A stretch of 64,000 bases of DNA, from contig OW799233.1 of NCBI GenBank assembly GCA_941918925.1, forward strand, positions 177,351,235 through 177,415,234. The letters are read 5' to 3'. This DNA is from Phyto melanocephala. Its lineage: Eukaryota > Arthropoda > Insecta > Diptera > Rhinophoridae. The position numbers were made by a program, and so were the translations under genes. Positions 24,670 to 35,411 of this stretch are shown here, in pieces. How positions within the stretch are numbered: the first letter of the stretch is position 1; the number at the start of each line of letters is the position of its first letter. The notes beneath the pieces were generated by a model. That model did no database searches. It had not been told where the DNA came from and saw only the letters and a program-made list of their open reading frames with translations.

Positions 24670-25055
24670 TTTTATTTTACTTATGATTCGTAAGCATGCA
24701 AGGTGGACTTTAATAGTGAAGTACTAAAATGGTTCGATAAGTTTACTTCAGAAAAAGTTATTATGGGAGAAACAAATTCAATAGTACCTCTTCTGGTGAA
24801 AATGTTTCCACACGAACAAACAAACTTTGAAGCAATAAATAATCAGTACAGAGCACCAGCCGATGTGATTGAACTTAGATCACACAAAGATTAAAATTTT
24901 TTCTATTTTTGGTCTAAAGTATCGCAGATGAAAAATGAATTAAATAAGTTCATGTTCCCAAATATTTCAAGAATTGTATGAGGAATTCTGTCTATTCCAC
25001 ATTCATCGGCCAACGTCGAACAAGCTTTTTCTTTTCAGAACCTAATTAACACTAT
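24670..25055 (+). pseudogene. hAT transposase C-terminal relic
   Basis: After a frame including VDFNSEVLKWFDKFTSEK and a stop near 24892, the translation continues FWSKVSQMKNELNKFMFPN. It then ends ILSIPHSSANVEQAFSFQN, which is the conserved hAT dimerisation block (pattern LSIP-SSA-VER-FS). There is one stop within this part and the N-terminal two thirds of a transposase are absent. Confidence 0.75.
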
Positions 25056-25583
25056 GTTATAATACTATCGCAATTAAAGGCCTTACTGAGCTCAATTTAC
25101 AATACTAAAAATTATTTTTAAATTGAGCAATATATACTTAATTGTTTCACTTATTGTCTAAAACTCGAAATACAACTCTTGAGAAGTATGTTCAGTGAGA
25201 AGAAAATTTTATATGTGGCATTTCTAATGTCAAACAAATAAATATGCAAAAAATAAAAATTAAGATAATAGAAAATGTTTGATGGAAATTTTAAAAAAAT
25301 GTTTAAATAAATTGAAAAAAAACATACATATAAGTATACATATTCATAAACATAATTGTAAATATATTTTATCAACAGGAAAAACACTGAAAAGAAGTCA
25401 TTATTCGATTTGGTATAAATACATCGTGTTTTTACAGCTATCAAATCAGGGAAGGAAAATGGCTTTTATGATTTTGTACCAAGTATGAAAACAAAATGTA
25501 CTTTTAGGCCATTTTTCTTCTCACTGAACATACTTCTCAAGAGTTGTATTTCGAGCTTTAGACAATATGTAAAACAATTAAGT

Positions 25584-26711
25584 CATAGCTTGGGAATAAT
25601 GATTAGATCATTAGGATGATTAGCAATTGGATTAGAAATTTTTTTGTCCTGAAAAATTGATTTATTATGATTAGTTAGCCATTTTAGATGATTACTAATT
25701 GATTAGATTAGAAATAATCAAAAATCTAATCACAATTAGTGACGATTAGCATTTCTAATCAAATCTAATCAAATCTAATCCAAAAAAATAATTGATTAGA
25801 TTTCTTGATTATTTTTGATTAGATTTGATTATATCAACTATTTTTAACTATTTTTGTGAAAAGAAAATATTTATTTATCACATTTGTTGCTATATTTACA
25901 TAATGTAACAATTTTTGAATATTGCATAAAATTGCATACCATGCACCCTGTTTTTAAACTTAACACTTGACACAGCTGGTTCACTTTGTTGTTGTGTTAT
26001 TATTAATGTTAATTTTCAACGTATTTTGTGATTGTAATTTTTGTTTAATTCAAATTGAAGTGTTCAAAATTATTGGTAAGTAAAAATGCACGGATTTTTT
26101 TCTTTTATTTATTGTTTTTTCGACGTCGTGAAAAATTAAACAAAATGCAAACTTTATATGTAAAACAAAAATTTCCAATTTATTTTCGATATTGTAGTTG
26201 TCGTAATGGATCCAATTGTTTACGAAGACCAAGACTTCTCCGCAGGCGATGATGTATGTGATCCAAATTATGTACCGACGAAGGTGATCCGGAACATAGT
26301 TTTGGAGAGCGAGCCGGCAGTGAGTGCTAAAAGAATGCGTATCACCGTAAGTTCGCCCTAATTAATTTTCAACCCTGAATTTTATGTGGCAATGGTTATG
26401 TATGTAAGTTTTGCCTATTATCTTCCATTAGGTTTGCTGTATATGGTGATGTTTACTTCACAAAAATAGTTGATATAATCAAATCTAATCAAATCTAATC
26501 AAGAAATCTAATCAATTAATTTTTTGGATGAGTTTTGATTAGATTTGATTAGAAATGCTAATCGTCACTAATTGTGATTAGATTTTTGATTATTTCTAAT
26601 CTAATCAATAAGTAATCTGAAATTTTTATCAAAATTCAATTCTAATGATTAGATTATTTTATTTCTCTAATCGTAATGATTTCTAATTCTAATCGAAATT
26701 CCCTAGCTATG
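25584..26711 (+). mobile_element. Non-autonomous hAT-like element with 8-bp target duplication
   Basis: Both flanks carry AATTAAGT (25576-25583 and 26712-26719), an 8-bp duplication typical of hAT elements. Ends are inverted CATAGCTTGGGAAT / CATAGCTAGGGAAT. About 240 bp on each side are inverted and packed with GATTAGATTTGATTAG/AATCTAATC words, as in transposase-binding subterminal repeats. The 600-bp core includes one short exon-like coding segment (26203-26349). It sits inside repeat S and so is younger. Confidence 0.8.
26203..26349 (+). CDS. Exon-like coding segment inside the hAT-like element
   Basis: An acceptor-like TTGTAG precedes an ATG at about 26206. The frame reads MDPIVYEDQDFSAGDDVC, continues with NYVPTKVIRNIVLESEP, and ends with AKRMRIT at a donor-like ACC|GTAAGT near 26349. 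Its acidic start and mix of charged residues look like a first coding exon. No downstream exon or stop-terminated protein follows before the right inverted repeat. It is probably a remnant first exon of the parent transposase; capture of a host exon is the alternative. I do not recognise the domain. Confidence 0.45.
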
Positions 26712-26859
26712 AATTAAGTATATATTGCACAATTTAAAAATAATTTTTAGTATTGTAAATTGAGCTCAATAAAGCCTTTAATTGCGATAATATTATAAAT
26801 TCACAATTAAGGCGCGTATGTGAACATAGTATAACGTTTATGACATTTTTTTATTTGAA

Positions 26860-29344
26860 ATGGCTTTTGCAATGAATGCTTTTTTGTTTTATGTTTTGTT
26901 TGAATTGAAATTTTGTTTCGTTTTTAAAGAAAGTGTGTGCGACTTTTATTTTCTAAAAATTCGTGTAGTGCGACTTTGTTTGCCACTTTTTGAAAATTCC
27001 AAACGGTATCCCTGATGTCAATTCATGCAGATTTGTTAAACTTTTGATCTATATTTTCTAAGCTAAACCTAGAGTCCAATAACATTTTGATTTTGTTTTA
27101 GCATTCTAAGTATCTTGTTAATATTATCAACTTCTTACTAGTACATATATTTTACATTTTAAATAAATTGTTGAACGCTTTAAGATAAAATTTATTTAAA
27201 ATTTTCTTCTCACCTACCAAATTGAATAATAAATTCAAATTATGTATATTTTTCACGCAAATTTTTAAGTAACTATTTTCAACTTATTTTATGGTTTTTC
27301 CACCAAAAACAAAAAAGATAAAAGGGGGGAAAAAAGAAACATAATTTTAAATATTTTCGGTTGTTGCGCTGTACATTAAATACATAAAAAATGCCTTAAA
27401 ATGAGGTTTATCATACACCCTGTCAAAAATAACAAATTGATTTAGTGAGTGTAGCTTTTGAATCTGTATGAAAACCCCAAATGAAAATAAAATAAACTTT
27501 CACCGGTAACAATTTCTGTTTTTTATGCTGATGGAAATTTTTTAACGAAAAATGTACGTGTACTTTCTACCAGATAAATAGGTGTGTATGTGCGATTATT
27601 TTTATATATATTTCTTTTAGCCGTCAACAGTAATGGGGTTAATTTTACAAAAGGCAAAATTTTTTGTATAAATTACACACACTTCCATATTAAATGAATG
27701 TAGTGCAAACATACATGCAAACATACACATGTGTCTGTTTAAAGCATGCATATTTTTGGAAATAAACACAACCAAACAAAATTTTGATGAGTTTTTTTTC
27801 GCGTATGTGCGAGTGTTTATTTGTGTTATGTCAAAGAGGATGTGTACGTGTGAGTGAGTTTACCTTTTATGGCTTACAACAGTTTTGTTGTTGTTCATAC
27901 TAATATATATGTATGAATATAGCTTTTTAAATATTTTATAAACCAAAATTACGTATTTTATGTGGGTGTATATTGTGTAAGTGTGTAGTGAAGGTAGTTG
28001 TCTAAATACCTATTTGTCTATAGAGGTGCGCTTGTATGTATGTATGCCCGTATAGAGTCTTTTCATTGTCTGTTTGTACGTTTATAAAATTTAGTGTTTG
28101 CTACTGATAAATTCTAACAAAAGTTTCTTCTAGCTCTTGATTTATGTGATGTTGTGAATCAATTTTATCGCGCTTCTGCAACAGAAAAAAAAATGTAAAG
28201 AATACTGTACGCAGCAACAACGCAGTTGGTAAACTATATTTATGTTTATAGGTGTGTGAGTAGAAAGATATAAATATATATAGAAAAAGAAACCGAAACA
28301 GATGCAAAAGACACAACGTATATAAACTAACTTAACATTTGTTCTCGCTACACACAAATTAGTTTATATGAAAAACTGTTTCACATGCAGAGATGACAAG
28401 GGACTCTTTAGACATTTTAAATTATGCAATTTCAAAATAATAAAAAATAATAATGTGTCTCTCCTTTGTGCTTCTTGCAATATCTTGCAATAAAGTTTAT
28501 CATTTAAACTTTTAAGTTTTCGCACACAAGAGAAATAAACTTGTTACCTCTCAGCTGTTTTGCAATTAGTTTAAATTTGTTTTCTTTTAAAGTATCTTTA
28601 AGTTTTAAAGAGACAAAAAGGGAGCAGCAGAAATTAACCGGATGTAGGTATTTGTACATAAAATTTAAAGGGAAACTCAAGGGTGTTATATTCATACAAG
28701 TTAGTAGTTTGTTATTTTAAAAGGCAAAAATCGGTGTGAAATACAGTAGACATACAATTGCGTTGGAAATTTTTTTCTTAAAAAATTTAATCAAAACTCT
28801 GGGAAGGTTAATATGAAAAATTGTCTATCTCACAAAGATAGAAGAATTTTGATTTTATTCTACAATTATTTTCTTTTATATGATAAAAGAAATTTGAAAC
28901 AAAATAAGTATTTCATTTTAAAACTTGTGCCCTTTAACAATTCGAGAAGGATTTTAAAAAGCTTTTTGAAGACTTCCAGTGCATCTTCTGGCATTTGGCA
29001 TTAAAAATTTACTTAAGAATTGTTCACCAATGTAGGCATGATATACTAGGAATAATGCTTAAAATATCTTTTAGTTTCTAATAGTTGTCAAAAGAACCTT
29101 GACAGGTGTATTTATCTACCGACAATCGGCTCGTCAATCAAATCCAAATATTTTTTTCAAACTGCTTATACATTTCGTTTACTTTTTTTTAAGCTCCTTC
29201 CTCTGTTTAATTTGTGTGATAAATGTAGTAAAAACTCAAAGCACCGATTACAACATTGTTAAGTGGACAAACCAAATCGTAAGTGATCTGTTACAACTTC
29301 TTGTTCTAACATTTAATCTACGTTTTTACTTAAACTGACAGGAT
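26860..29344. other. Non-coding DNA, no gene recognised
   Basis: AT-rich with TATG/TGTG-type simple sequence around 27700-28080. Several short frames (for example 28101-28357 in two overlapping frames) are low complexity. No splice-bounded exon or element end was recognised. Confidence 0.4.
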
Positions 29345-29348
29345 GAAA

Positions 29349-29861
29349 AGGGTGGTTCAATTTTAAGGGCCGATGGTGATTTTGAATAACACAAATTATT
29401 TCGAAAATGACTGTCATTTCTTTTTATTACGATAATATTGGTATGGTTCAATTAAGTATGGAACAAATTATTGGCCAAGTAGCCGCTGCGACCAAGGCGA
29501 CACACATCCATCCGATGGTTCAAATTTTCAATGACAATGTTGATGAGCAACAGTTGGGCACGATGACAAGTCGTGGTTGACTACTCTTTTGCCACACTAA
29601 CGTGAAAAACAGCAATGTTTCCCATTCAACGAACTAAGAATTCATTTACATATGTTTTCTTATTTCACACAGACCTATTTTGCTGAAATTTAAATATTTT
29701 TCACAATTCTCCCGATTGTGAACGCGTCGCTCGATTGTGTACCTTTCCATAGTTTAAATTGAATTAGTCTGAAATCGAGAAATGTCAAATAAAACGCAAA
29801 AAAAGTTTTGACGTTAATGTGTGGTTTACATTTAGCATCGTCCTTTCAAATTTAACCACTT
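29349..29861 (-). mobile_element. Internally deleted mariner with both TIRs
   Basis: The ends are imperfect inverted repeats: AGGGTGGTTCAATTTTAAGG at 29349 and the inverse of AAGTGGTTAAATTTGAAAGG ending at about 29861. Read on the minus strand, the right part codes MERYTIERR (mariner N-terminus, near 29755-29730). The left part codes HRMDVCRLGRSGYLANNLFHT-like sequence (near 29495-29430), the standard mariner C-terminal block. The catalytic middle is missing. The TIR matches that of the relic at 39104-39356. Confidence 0.8.
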
Positions 29862-30234
29862 ACAATTACATAAGTAGATAGAGACCCATCACAGTATTTT
29901 ATCAGTTAATAAATTGCTCACTTTAGTGTCAATGCTTGTCTGTCTGCAGTCATATTTGATAAATAATTCTTTATCCGGCAATAGTAGTGCAAAATGATTG
30001 TTTGTTTCTCTACATTATCTATAGATTCTCTGTTAAATCCACACTCTCCTTTGCACATGCAATTTGAATGGGCCGTCAAAATATGATGGAAGATGTTATT
30101 GGCTTTTTCAAAATATAGTATTTTCCTTTATCAAAGCGTTGACATAAAGCATTTATAATGAAATTAAAGACGAAAACAAATATTTTCATCAACCAATCAA
30201 ATATAATCTCAATCGACTCAATTTATTAAATATA

Positions 30235-30560
30235 TTCAATACCCATTGTTGATGTGGTTCTCCTTGCACCGCAAACACAAATGTAACCTTTTTATAATAA
30301 AATTTTTTTTCCGAAGAAATCCATCATACTATCTAGGCATACGTAAGTATCGGTTTTAGTATGCTCGTATATGGGCGAACGCCTCATTTTGCGCCTAGTG
30401 CTCTCTTCAAGAAAGAGCCCTCAATGTGATTTTTCCAAGTCAGCCTCCAATCAAGTGCTAGTGCTAGGTACTTTACTACAATCAAGTCCTGCTACCAGGT
30501 ATTTAACTTTTTTTATTAATCGCCATTGTTTTATCTCGATAGACGGTACTATTATTTGAA
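30235..30560 (-). mobile_element. Decayed LINE fragment, same family as the adjacent LINE
   Basis: The plus strand parallels 32290-32640 of the intact LINE: CATTGTTGATGTGGTTCTCC, CGTATATGGGCGAACGCC, AGCCTCCAATCAAGTGCTAG and CTAGGTACTTTAC. It corresponds to the region just after the reverse transcriptase core. It has indels, and it lies outside the DINE-mariner-LINE nest, so it is an independent insertion and not a continuation. Confidence 0.8.
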
Positions 30561-31047
30561 TAATTTTTTGTTTAAAAATATAAATAAAAGTATACTTTTA
30601 ATACTGAAAACAAAATGCTAACTTTTTAACCCTGCTCATGTAAATAAAATCGAGGCGAATTCAACAACTTTTGTTGCGACTAGACTGCCATTGTCTGCTT
30701 CATAATATAAAGCAACAGCATAGTTGCGAAAATAAATATTTTGTTAGAAAACTTAAATTTTTTTACACTTCACACGAGAGTCTAAAAGTGTATTTATAAG
30801 TTTGTCATTCCATTCGTAATTTTTGCAGTATTAATTTGCGATCCCATAAAGAATATATATTCTGAAACCTTGTATAGCGTGATTTTTTAAGAGCTATTGG
30901 AAAGTAAAAAAAAAACACATAAAATTCAGAAAAATTCATAAAATCTTTAGTAGTTGATAGTACGGTCCATATAATTTAATGTTTGAAGATTATTTCATGC
31001 AAATGTTGACCGCGACTGCGCCTTAAATGGTCCATCCGCTTAGTGTA

Positions 31048-33711
31048 GGTTAGGTTAGGTTGAAAAGGAGGGGTATAAAAGCCCAAACCCATGACAGGTA
31101 TACACCTATGCCCAGTTGGCATGTTGTGCGCTCCATGTGGAAAACGGAATTCCCAAACAAAAAACCATAAACATAATTTCCCATAAATAACGGACTAGTT
31201 CAAGAAACCAGTCCCCTCAATGTAACGCCTTATGGATCTCCAGTTCGAGTTCCCCAGGTATTCCAAGTTCGGCATATTATCTACTGTAAAATTTCCGCGC
31301 TAATATGCCCAAACGCAGGACAATGACAGAGGTAGTGTACCAGGGTCTCATCCTCTTCCTCACAAGCTCTACATGTCGTCTCCTCAGATAATCCCATGCG
31401 TGCTAAATGAGTTCTCAACTCCGTATGACCTGTAATTACACCGGTTAATTTCCTAAGTGTAGGTCTACTTAGTCTCAGAATCTCCTTTGACTTCCCAAGA
31501 TTTGGGTCACCCCAGAGTGTTCTTGTCACCTTACCGACATCAGTGCTTTGCCATTTTCTGACATGTTCTTCCATTGCCCAACGTTTAAGTTCATCCTTAA
31601 ATCGTTTAAGGGGTTTGGCGTTCTCCAAAGTTATAGTACTCAAAAGAGCTCCCATTTTGGATAATTTGTCGGCTTTCTCGTTTCCGATCAGCCCGTGATG
31701 GCTTGGTATCCATATTATCTCCAGATGTTCACAATTTGCATATGAGTTTATCTCACTCTTGCATTGCAAAACGTTCCGGGATTCAACTTTCTCCTTTCTC
31801 AATGTCTTAATCACTGATTGGCTATCCGTAAAGATACGAATCGGAGTTTCGCTATTCGTTTCCTTTATCCATTTAATTCCTTCCGTAATCGCCATGATCT
31901 CAGCCTGAAAAATAGTGTTGTGATCTGGTAGACGGAAGTATTTGCCTCTATTTCGGCTTATGTCGTATAAGCCCATTCCAGTTTGGTCACCAATCTTTGA
32001 ACCGTCTGTATAAAGATCGATTCCGTGGGTGTTTCCCATCACGATTATCTCATCCCATTCTCCCTCTTCCGGTATAATGGTGATGCAGTTAATATTCTCA
32101 TATCTCATCGGGATTTTATCACATGTTAATTCTGTAATATTTCCTATCGGTAAGATATCCTTTATTCTTTGGTATCTGGTCTTATGTTCTCTTATAATCC
32201 ACTCATCTATTGCCATTAATCTTGTGGCAGCTAAGGCCGCTTCATATTTTACCTGTATCTCAATAGGCCAAATGGATAATAGATTCTCAATGGCCATTGT
32301 CGATGTGGTCCTCATGGCGCCGCAAATACTAATGCAGCACTGTCTCTGAATCTTTTGAAGAGGTTTTATATTCACCTTCTTCTCTAAAGATGTCCACCAT
32401 ACTAACGAAGCGTACGTAATTGTAGGCCGCAGTACACTCGTATATAGCCAATGTGTCATCCTTGGGCTTAAGCCCCATTTTGAGCCAATCACTCTTCTGC
32501 AGAGGGCCCATATTCTTTGAGCCCTCTCCACTTTACATTGAATGTGGTCCTTCCAGGATAGTCTCCAATCAAGTACTATTCCTAGGTATTTGACCTTTTT
32601 ATCAATCTTAATTGTCTTATTCCGAAAGATGGGATAGCTATGCACCGGTATCTTCCTCTTTCTCGTAAACAAACAGATTTCAGTCTTTTCCGGGTTGACA
32701 TTGAGCCCTCGCTCCTTCGCCCAGTTATAGGATATATTCAAAGCCTCCATTGCTCTCATACATAAAGAATTTGGATTCGTCCCCCTGATCAGTATCGCAA
32801 CATCATCTGCGTAACAGATAGGCTTGAATCCCTCGTTCGATAGAATCCTCAGTAGACTATGTATGGTAGTTACCCATATTAATGGAGATAAAATACCTCC
32901 CTGCGGGGTTCCTCGACATACTTTGTCCCTTCTTCTTACTCCATTTGCCTCACAATTTATCCATCTGTTCCTTAACATATTGCTAATCCATGCAATCAAG
33001 ACATGGCTTAACCCTAAGTTTTCCAAGGAACCGATAAGACTCGAGGTCATTACGTTATTGAAAGCTCCTTCTATGTCTATGAATACGCCCATGGTATACA
33101 CACCCAGGTCGAAGGATCTCTCTATATGATAAACAACCTCCTGAAGAGCAGTCTCAGTAGATCTGCCCTTGATATAGGCGTGTTGTCCAAATCTCATTGA
33201 ATCGCCTGGTAATCGTCTTCTGACCATTCCATCGACGATACCCTCCATGGTTTTCAATAAGAATGATGTTAAGCTTATGGGTCTATAAGCTTTAGGATTT
33301 GCGTAATTTTCCCTCCCTGGTTTAGGTATGAAAACGACTCTCGCCTCCCTCCATTCCACAGGGGTATACGCATATTTCAGGCAAGTAGTAAAAATATTCG
33401 CCAGCCTTATGTCGATTAGGTCAATGCTTCTTTGTAGGAGAGCCGGAAAAATACCGTCCGGCCCTGGTGCCTTATATGGCAAGAAACTATTTACCGCCTC
33501 TCTTACCATCTTTGTGGTTATAATTATGTCCGTCGTGGCACTACCGTCATGGGGGTGTGGAATTTCTCCGTCATCCGCCATTTCCGTTTGGAAGTGTGCC
33601 TCTATCAGTATTCCTAGCATCTCCTCCATCGTCTCCGACCTTTTCCCGTTCGAGTCAACGAGGGTTTCCGGTTGGGTGTGGGTTTTCGATAGGAATTTCT
33701 TAATTCTTAAT
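31048..33711 (-). mobile_element. 5'-truncated non-LTR retrotransposon (LINE) with 13-bp target duplication
   Basis: The element is bounded by TCCGCTTAGTGTA at 31035-31047 and 33712-33724. It reads on the minus strand, with a 230-bp 3' untranslated region ending in CAACCTAACCTAACC and no poly(A). ORF1 and the endonuclease domain are absent, as expected for 5' truncation during target-primed insertion. The remaining frame is open throughout. RNase H after the RT places it near the I/LOA/R1 groups, not the Jockey-type elements without RNase H. Confidence 0.93.
31281..33629 (-). CDS. LINE reverse transcriptase and RNase H polyprotein (5'-truncated)
   Basis: This 782-codon open frame (open upstream to the element edge at 33711, with KFLSKTHTQPETLVDSNGKR before the first ATG) carries reverse transcriptase followed by RNase H. 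RT landmarks are YKAPGPDGI (about 52-60), PKAYRPISL (112-120), the catalytic FIDIEGAF (D185), GTPQGGILSP (240-249) and YADD (273-276). RNase H has YTDGSK (D542), QAEIMAI (E577), TDSQS (D602) and GNEKAD (D654). A CCHC-type cluster (C753, C756, H765, C770) closes the protein, which stops with TAG. All expected catalytic residues are present. Without ORF1 and endonuclease the copy cannot be autonomous. The first ATG is probably internal and not the true start. Confidence 0.93.
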   Translation of the reverse strand: MEEMLGILIEAHFQTEMADDGEIPHPHDGSATTDIIITTKMVREAVNSFLPYKAPGPDGIFPALLQRSIDLIDIRLANIFTTCLKYAYTPVEWREARVVFIPKPGRENYANPKAYRPISLTSFLLKTMEGIVDGMVRRRLPGDSMRFGQHAYIKGRSTETALQEVVYHIERSFDLGVYTMGVFIDIEGAFNNVMTSSLIGSLENLGLSHVLIAWISNMLRNRWINCEANGVRRRDKVCRGTPQGGILSPLIWVTTIHSLLRILSNEGFKPICYADDVAILIRGTNPNSLCMRAMEALNISYNWAKERGLNVNPEKTEICLFTRKRKIPVHSYPIFRNKTIKIDKKVKYLGIVLDWRLSWKDHIQCKVERAQRIWALCRRVIGSKWGLSPRMTHWLYTSVLRPTITYASLVWWTSLEKKVNIKPLQKIQRQCCISICGAMRTTSTMAIENLLSIWPIEIQVKYEAALAATRLMAIDEWIIREHKTRYQRIKDILPIGNITELTCDKIPMRYENINCITIIPEEGEWDEIIVMGNTHGIDLYTDGSKIGDQTGMGLYDISRNRGKYFRLPDHNTIFQAEIMAITEGIKWIKETNSETPIRIFTDSQSVIKTLRKEKVESRNVLQCKSEINSYANCEHLEIIWIPSHHGLIGNEKADKLSKMGALLSTITLENAKPLKRFKDELKRWAMEEHVRKWQSTDVGKVTRTLWGDPNLGKSKEILRLSRPTLRKLTGVITGHTELRTHLARMGLSEETTCRACEEEDETLVHYLCHCPAFGHISAEILQ

Positions 33712-35332
33712 TCCGCTTAGTGTAATTTTGGCATATTCCTTCCAACATTTCGCCCGGTATCTCATGAATAAAGGCTTCAATGTTGTCTTCCAATTCCTCA
33801 ATTGAAGCGGGCATGTGTGCACGGACATGAGCTTTAACATAGCCGCATAACAAATTAGTCTAAAGGCGTTAAATCGCACGATCTAGGTGGCCAATTGACC
33901 GGTCCCGAACGTGAAATAAAATGTTCTTTGAACTCGCCTCTCAATAAGTCCATTGTTAAGCGTGCTTGCATTTTGGGCAAAAAAAAGTTGGATATCATCA
34001 AACGGTAGCGCTCACCATTCACAGTTACGTTACGATTCGCATCATCTTTGAAGAAGTACGGTCCAATAATGCCACCAGCCCATTAACCGCACCAAACTGT
34101 GACTTTTTCTGGATGCATTGGTAGCTCTTGCAATGCTTCTGGCTGATCTTCACTCCAAAATCGACAATTCTGCTTATTAATTTACCCATTGAGCCAAAAA
34201 TGAGCTTCGTCACTGAACACAATTTTTCGATAAGAAGCGCGCGATGAACTTTTTAACAGAGCACGCATTTTGATAATAAAATTCAATAATTTGCAAGTGT
34301 TGTTCGTTTCTATGGCGGGTCATGGTTAAATTTTATATCAAACTGAAGATGTTTGACAGTGAACCAAACCAGAAACGTGCGTCAGCTGTTTAAACCAGTG
34401 TTGCCAAAAAGATAATTGCTAAAAAAATCACCTTATGGATGTAAAAGTTGATTTAGCTTTGTCTGTTCGTTTGAGCGCTTAAATCAACTGTTTTAAGCCC
34501 CAAATATATCACACAAGCTCATTAATGCTATGAATTTATAAAAAATACCTTCGAAAATTTTGGTATTGAGAATCAGCAATTTCGACCCATTGGCGACAAA
34601 ACATAAGCAAGAAACCACGTATTCTTTTGTTTTTGATTGAAATTGCAACAAAATTCTATTTAAGATTTGTGGAATGTTATTATAGTTGTTGGTTTTGTGT
34701 TCTTATAAGTGTGTAATGTATGTGATGTATGTATGTACATTGGGGCTTATAAAAACTTTTATTCGTAACTGTCTTGCGACACAACTTCATATCCGGTGGT
34801 GTACGGCGTACCTCTTTTTTTTGTAAGTAAATACGGTCTAATTCACATATATGATGGTGAAAAATATGTCTGTATTTAAGTTGTTCTTATATTTTTTTTT
34901 TTGCTTATTTAAGTGTACGAATTTACGTGGTGCGAAATTTAAATCTCTTTCTTACATGTATATGATTAAAGTTGCGTATAAAGACGCCGAATACAGCGCT
35001 CATGTTTAAATTAAAAAAAATAAGAAGCGAGTTTAAACCTGTTTTTTTGTTTTTCCTGGAAGTATAAGTGACCCGAATTTGAAACAATATTATAATATAA
35101 AAATCTCAAACATTCAAAGCTTGCCAACATCTTGACGAAACAAATATGCTAGACTATGCCATAATATGTCAATAGTTTGTTTAGTGTGAAAGTGAAATAA
35201 CACAAAAAAGTAGACACAAAACACCAAAATATTATGAAGTTTGTCAGATTACTTTAAAAATAAAAACATTTATTTAGTTTCGTTGTTTACTTTATGTGTA
35301 CAGATTGTAATTAAAAGAATTTAAAATTATTA

Positions 35333-35338
35333 TTTATT
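35333..35338 (-). terminator. Candidate poly(A) signal of SLC22 gene 1
   Basis: AATAAA on the minus strand about 75 bp past the stop codon of the transporter gene. In such AT-rich DNA the hexamer is common, so this is only the nearest plausible signal. Confidence 0.35.
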
Positions 35339-35411
35339 TTATTGATATTTTTAAACTTTTGCTTTGTATTTAGAAATTAAGTAAGAATTTTTTTGAAGAC
35401 CAGCAAAAATG

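Larger units (their letters stand above)
25041..26850. repeat. Repeat S: inverted arms, right arm split by a hAT-like insertion
   Basis: The left arm (25041-25210, inverted) and the right arm (25505-25583 plus 26712-26850) are complementary over about 170 bp, containing CTCACTGAACATACTTCTCA and CTTTAATTGCGATAATA. The right arm is cut by the element at 25584-26711. A single diverged S copy lies at 51985-52165. The 300-bp spacer has a frame that I do not consider a gene. Confidence 0.75.
30877..34433 (-). mobile_element. Mariner element (deleted transposase) split by a LINE
   Basis: The ends are inverted: GCGTGATTTTTTAAGAGC at 30877 and the inverse of AGGTGATTTTTTTAGCAA at 34433, each flanked by TA. 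The transposase on the minus strand starts MTRHRNEQHLQIIEFYYQN (from about 34326), loses its DNA-binding linker, then shows IVFSDEAHFWLNG-like and MHPEKVTVW-like blocks and DLTPLD. It ends, across the LINE, in EMLERICQNY | TKRMDHLRRSRGQHLHEI. The join across the 13-bp LINE target duplication restores one continuous mariner C-terminus. Stops and frameshifts show it was inactive. Confidence 0.9.
30775..34700 (+). mobile_element. DINE-1-like element split by a mariner
   Basis: The left part (30775-30876) matches the start of the copy at 59780: TTTATAAGTTTGTCATTCC, GATCCCATAAAGAATATAT and TTCTGAAACCTTG. The right part resumes immediately after the mariner at 34434 with GTCTGTTCGTTTGAGCG, AAATCAACTGTTTTAAGCCC, GAGAATCAGCAATTTCG and GAGCAAAAACC-like sequence near 34605. 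In the intact copy these parts are contiguous. The 3' palindrome and terminal CTTG are not convincingly recognisable, so the right limit is approximate. Confidence 0.75.

Noticed and set aside
25151..25444. 97-codon minus-strand frame
   Set aside because: Lies in the spacer and arm of repeat S with aromatic/isoleucine-rich low complexity; explained by the repeat.
31048..31070. TTAGG-like telomeric repeat at the LINE edge
   Set aside because: The GGTTAGGTTAGGTTG stretch is the short tail of the LINE, repeated in the relic at 6192, and flies lack TTAGG telomeres; not telomere-derived on this evidence.
33328..33720. 130-codon plus-strand frame
   Set aside because: It is antisense to the LINE reverse transcriptase. 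The frames at 32029-32349 and 32824-33129 are likewise shadows.
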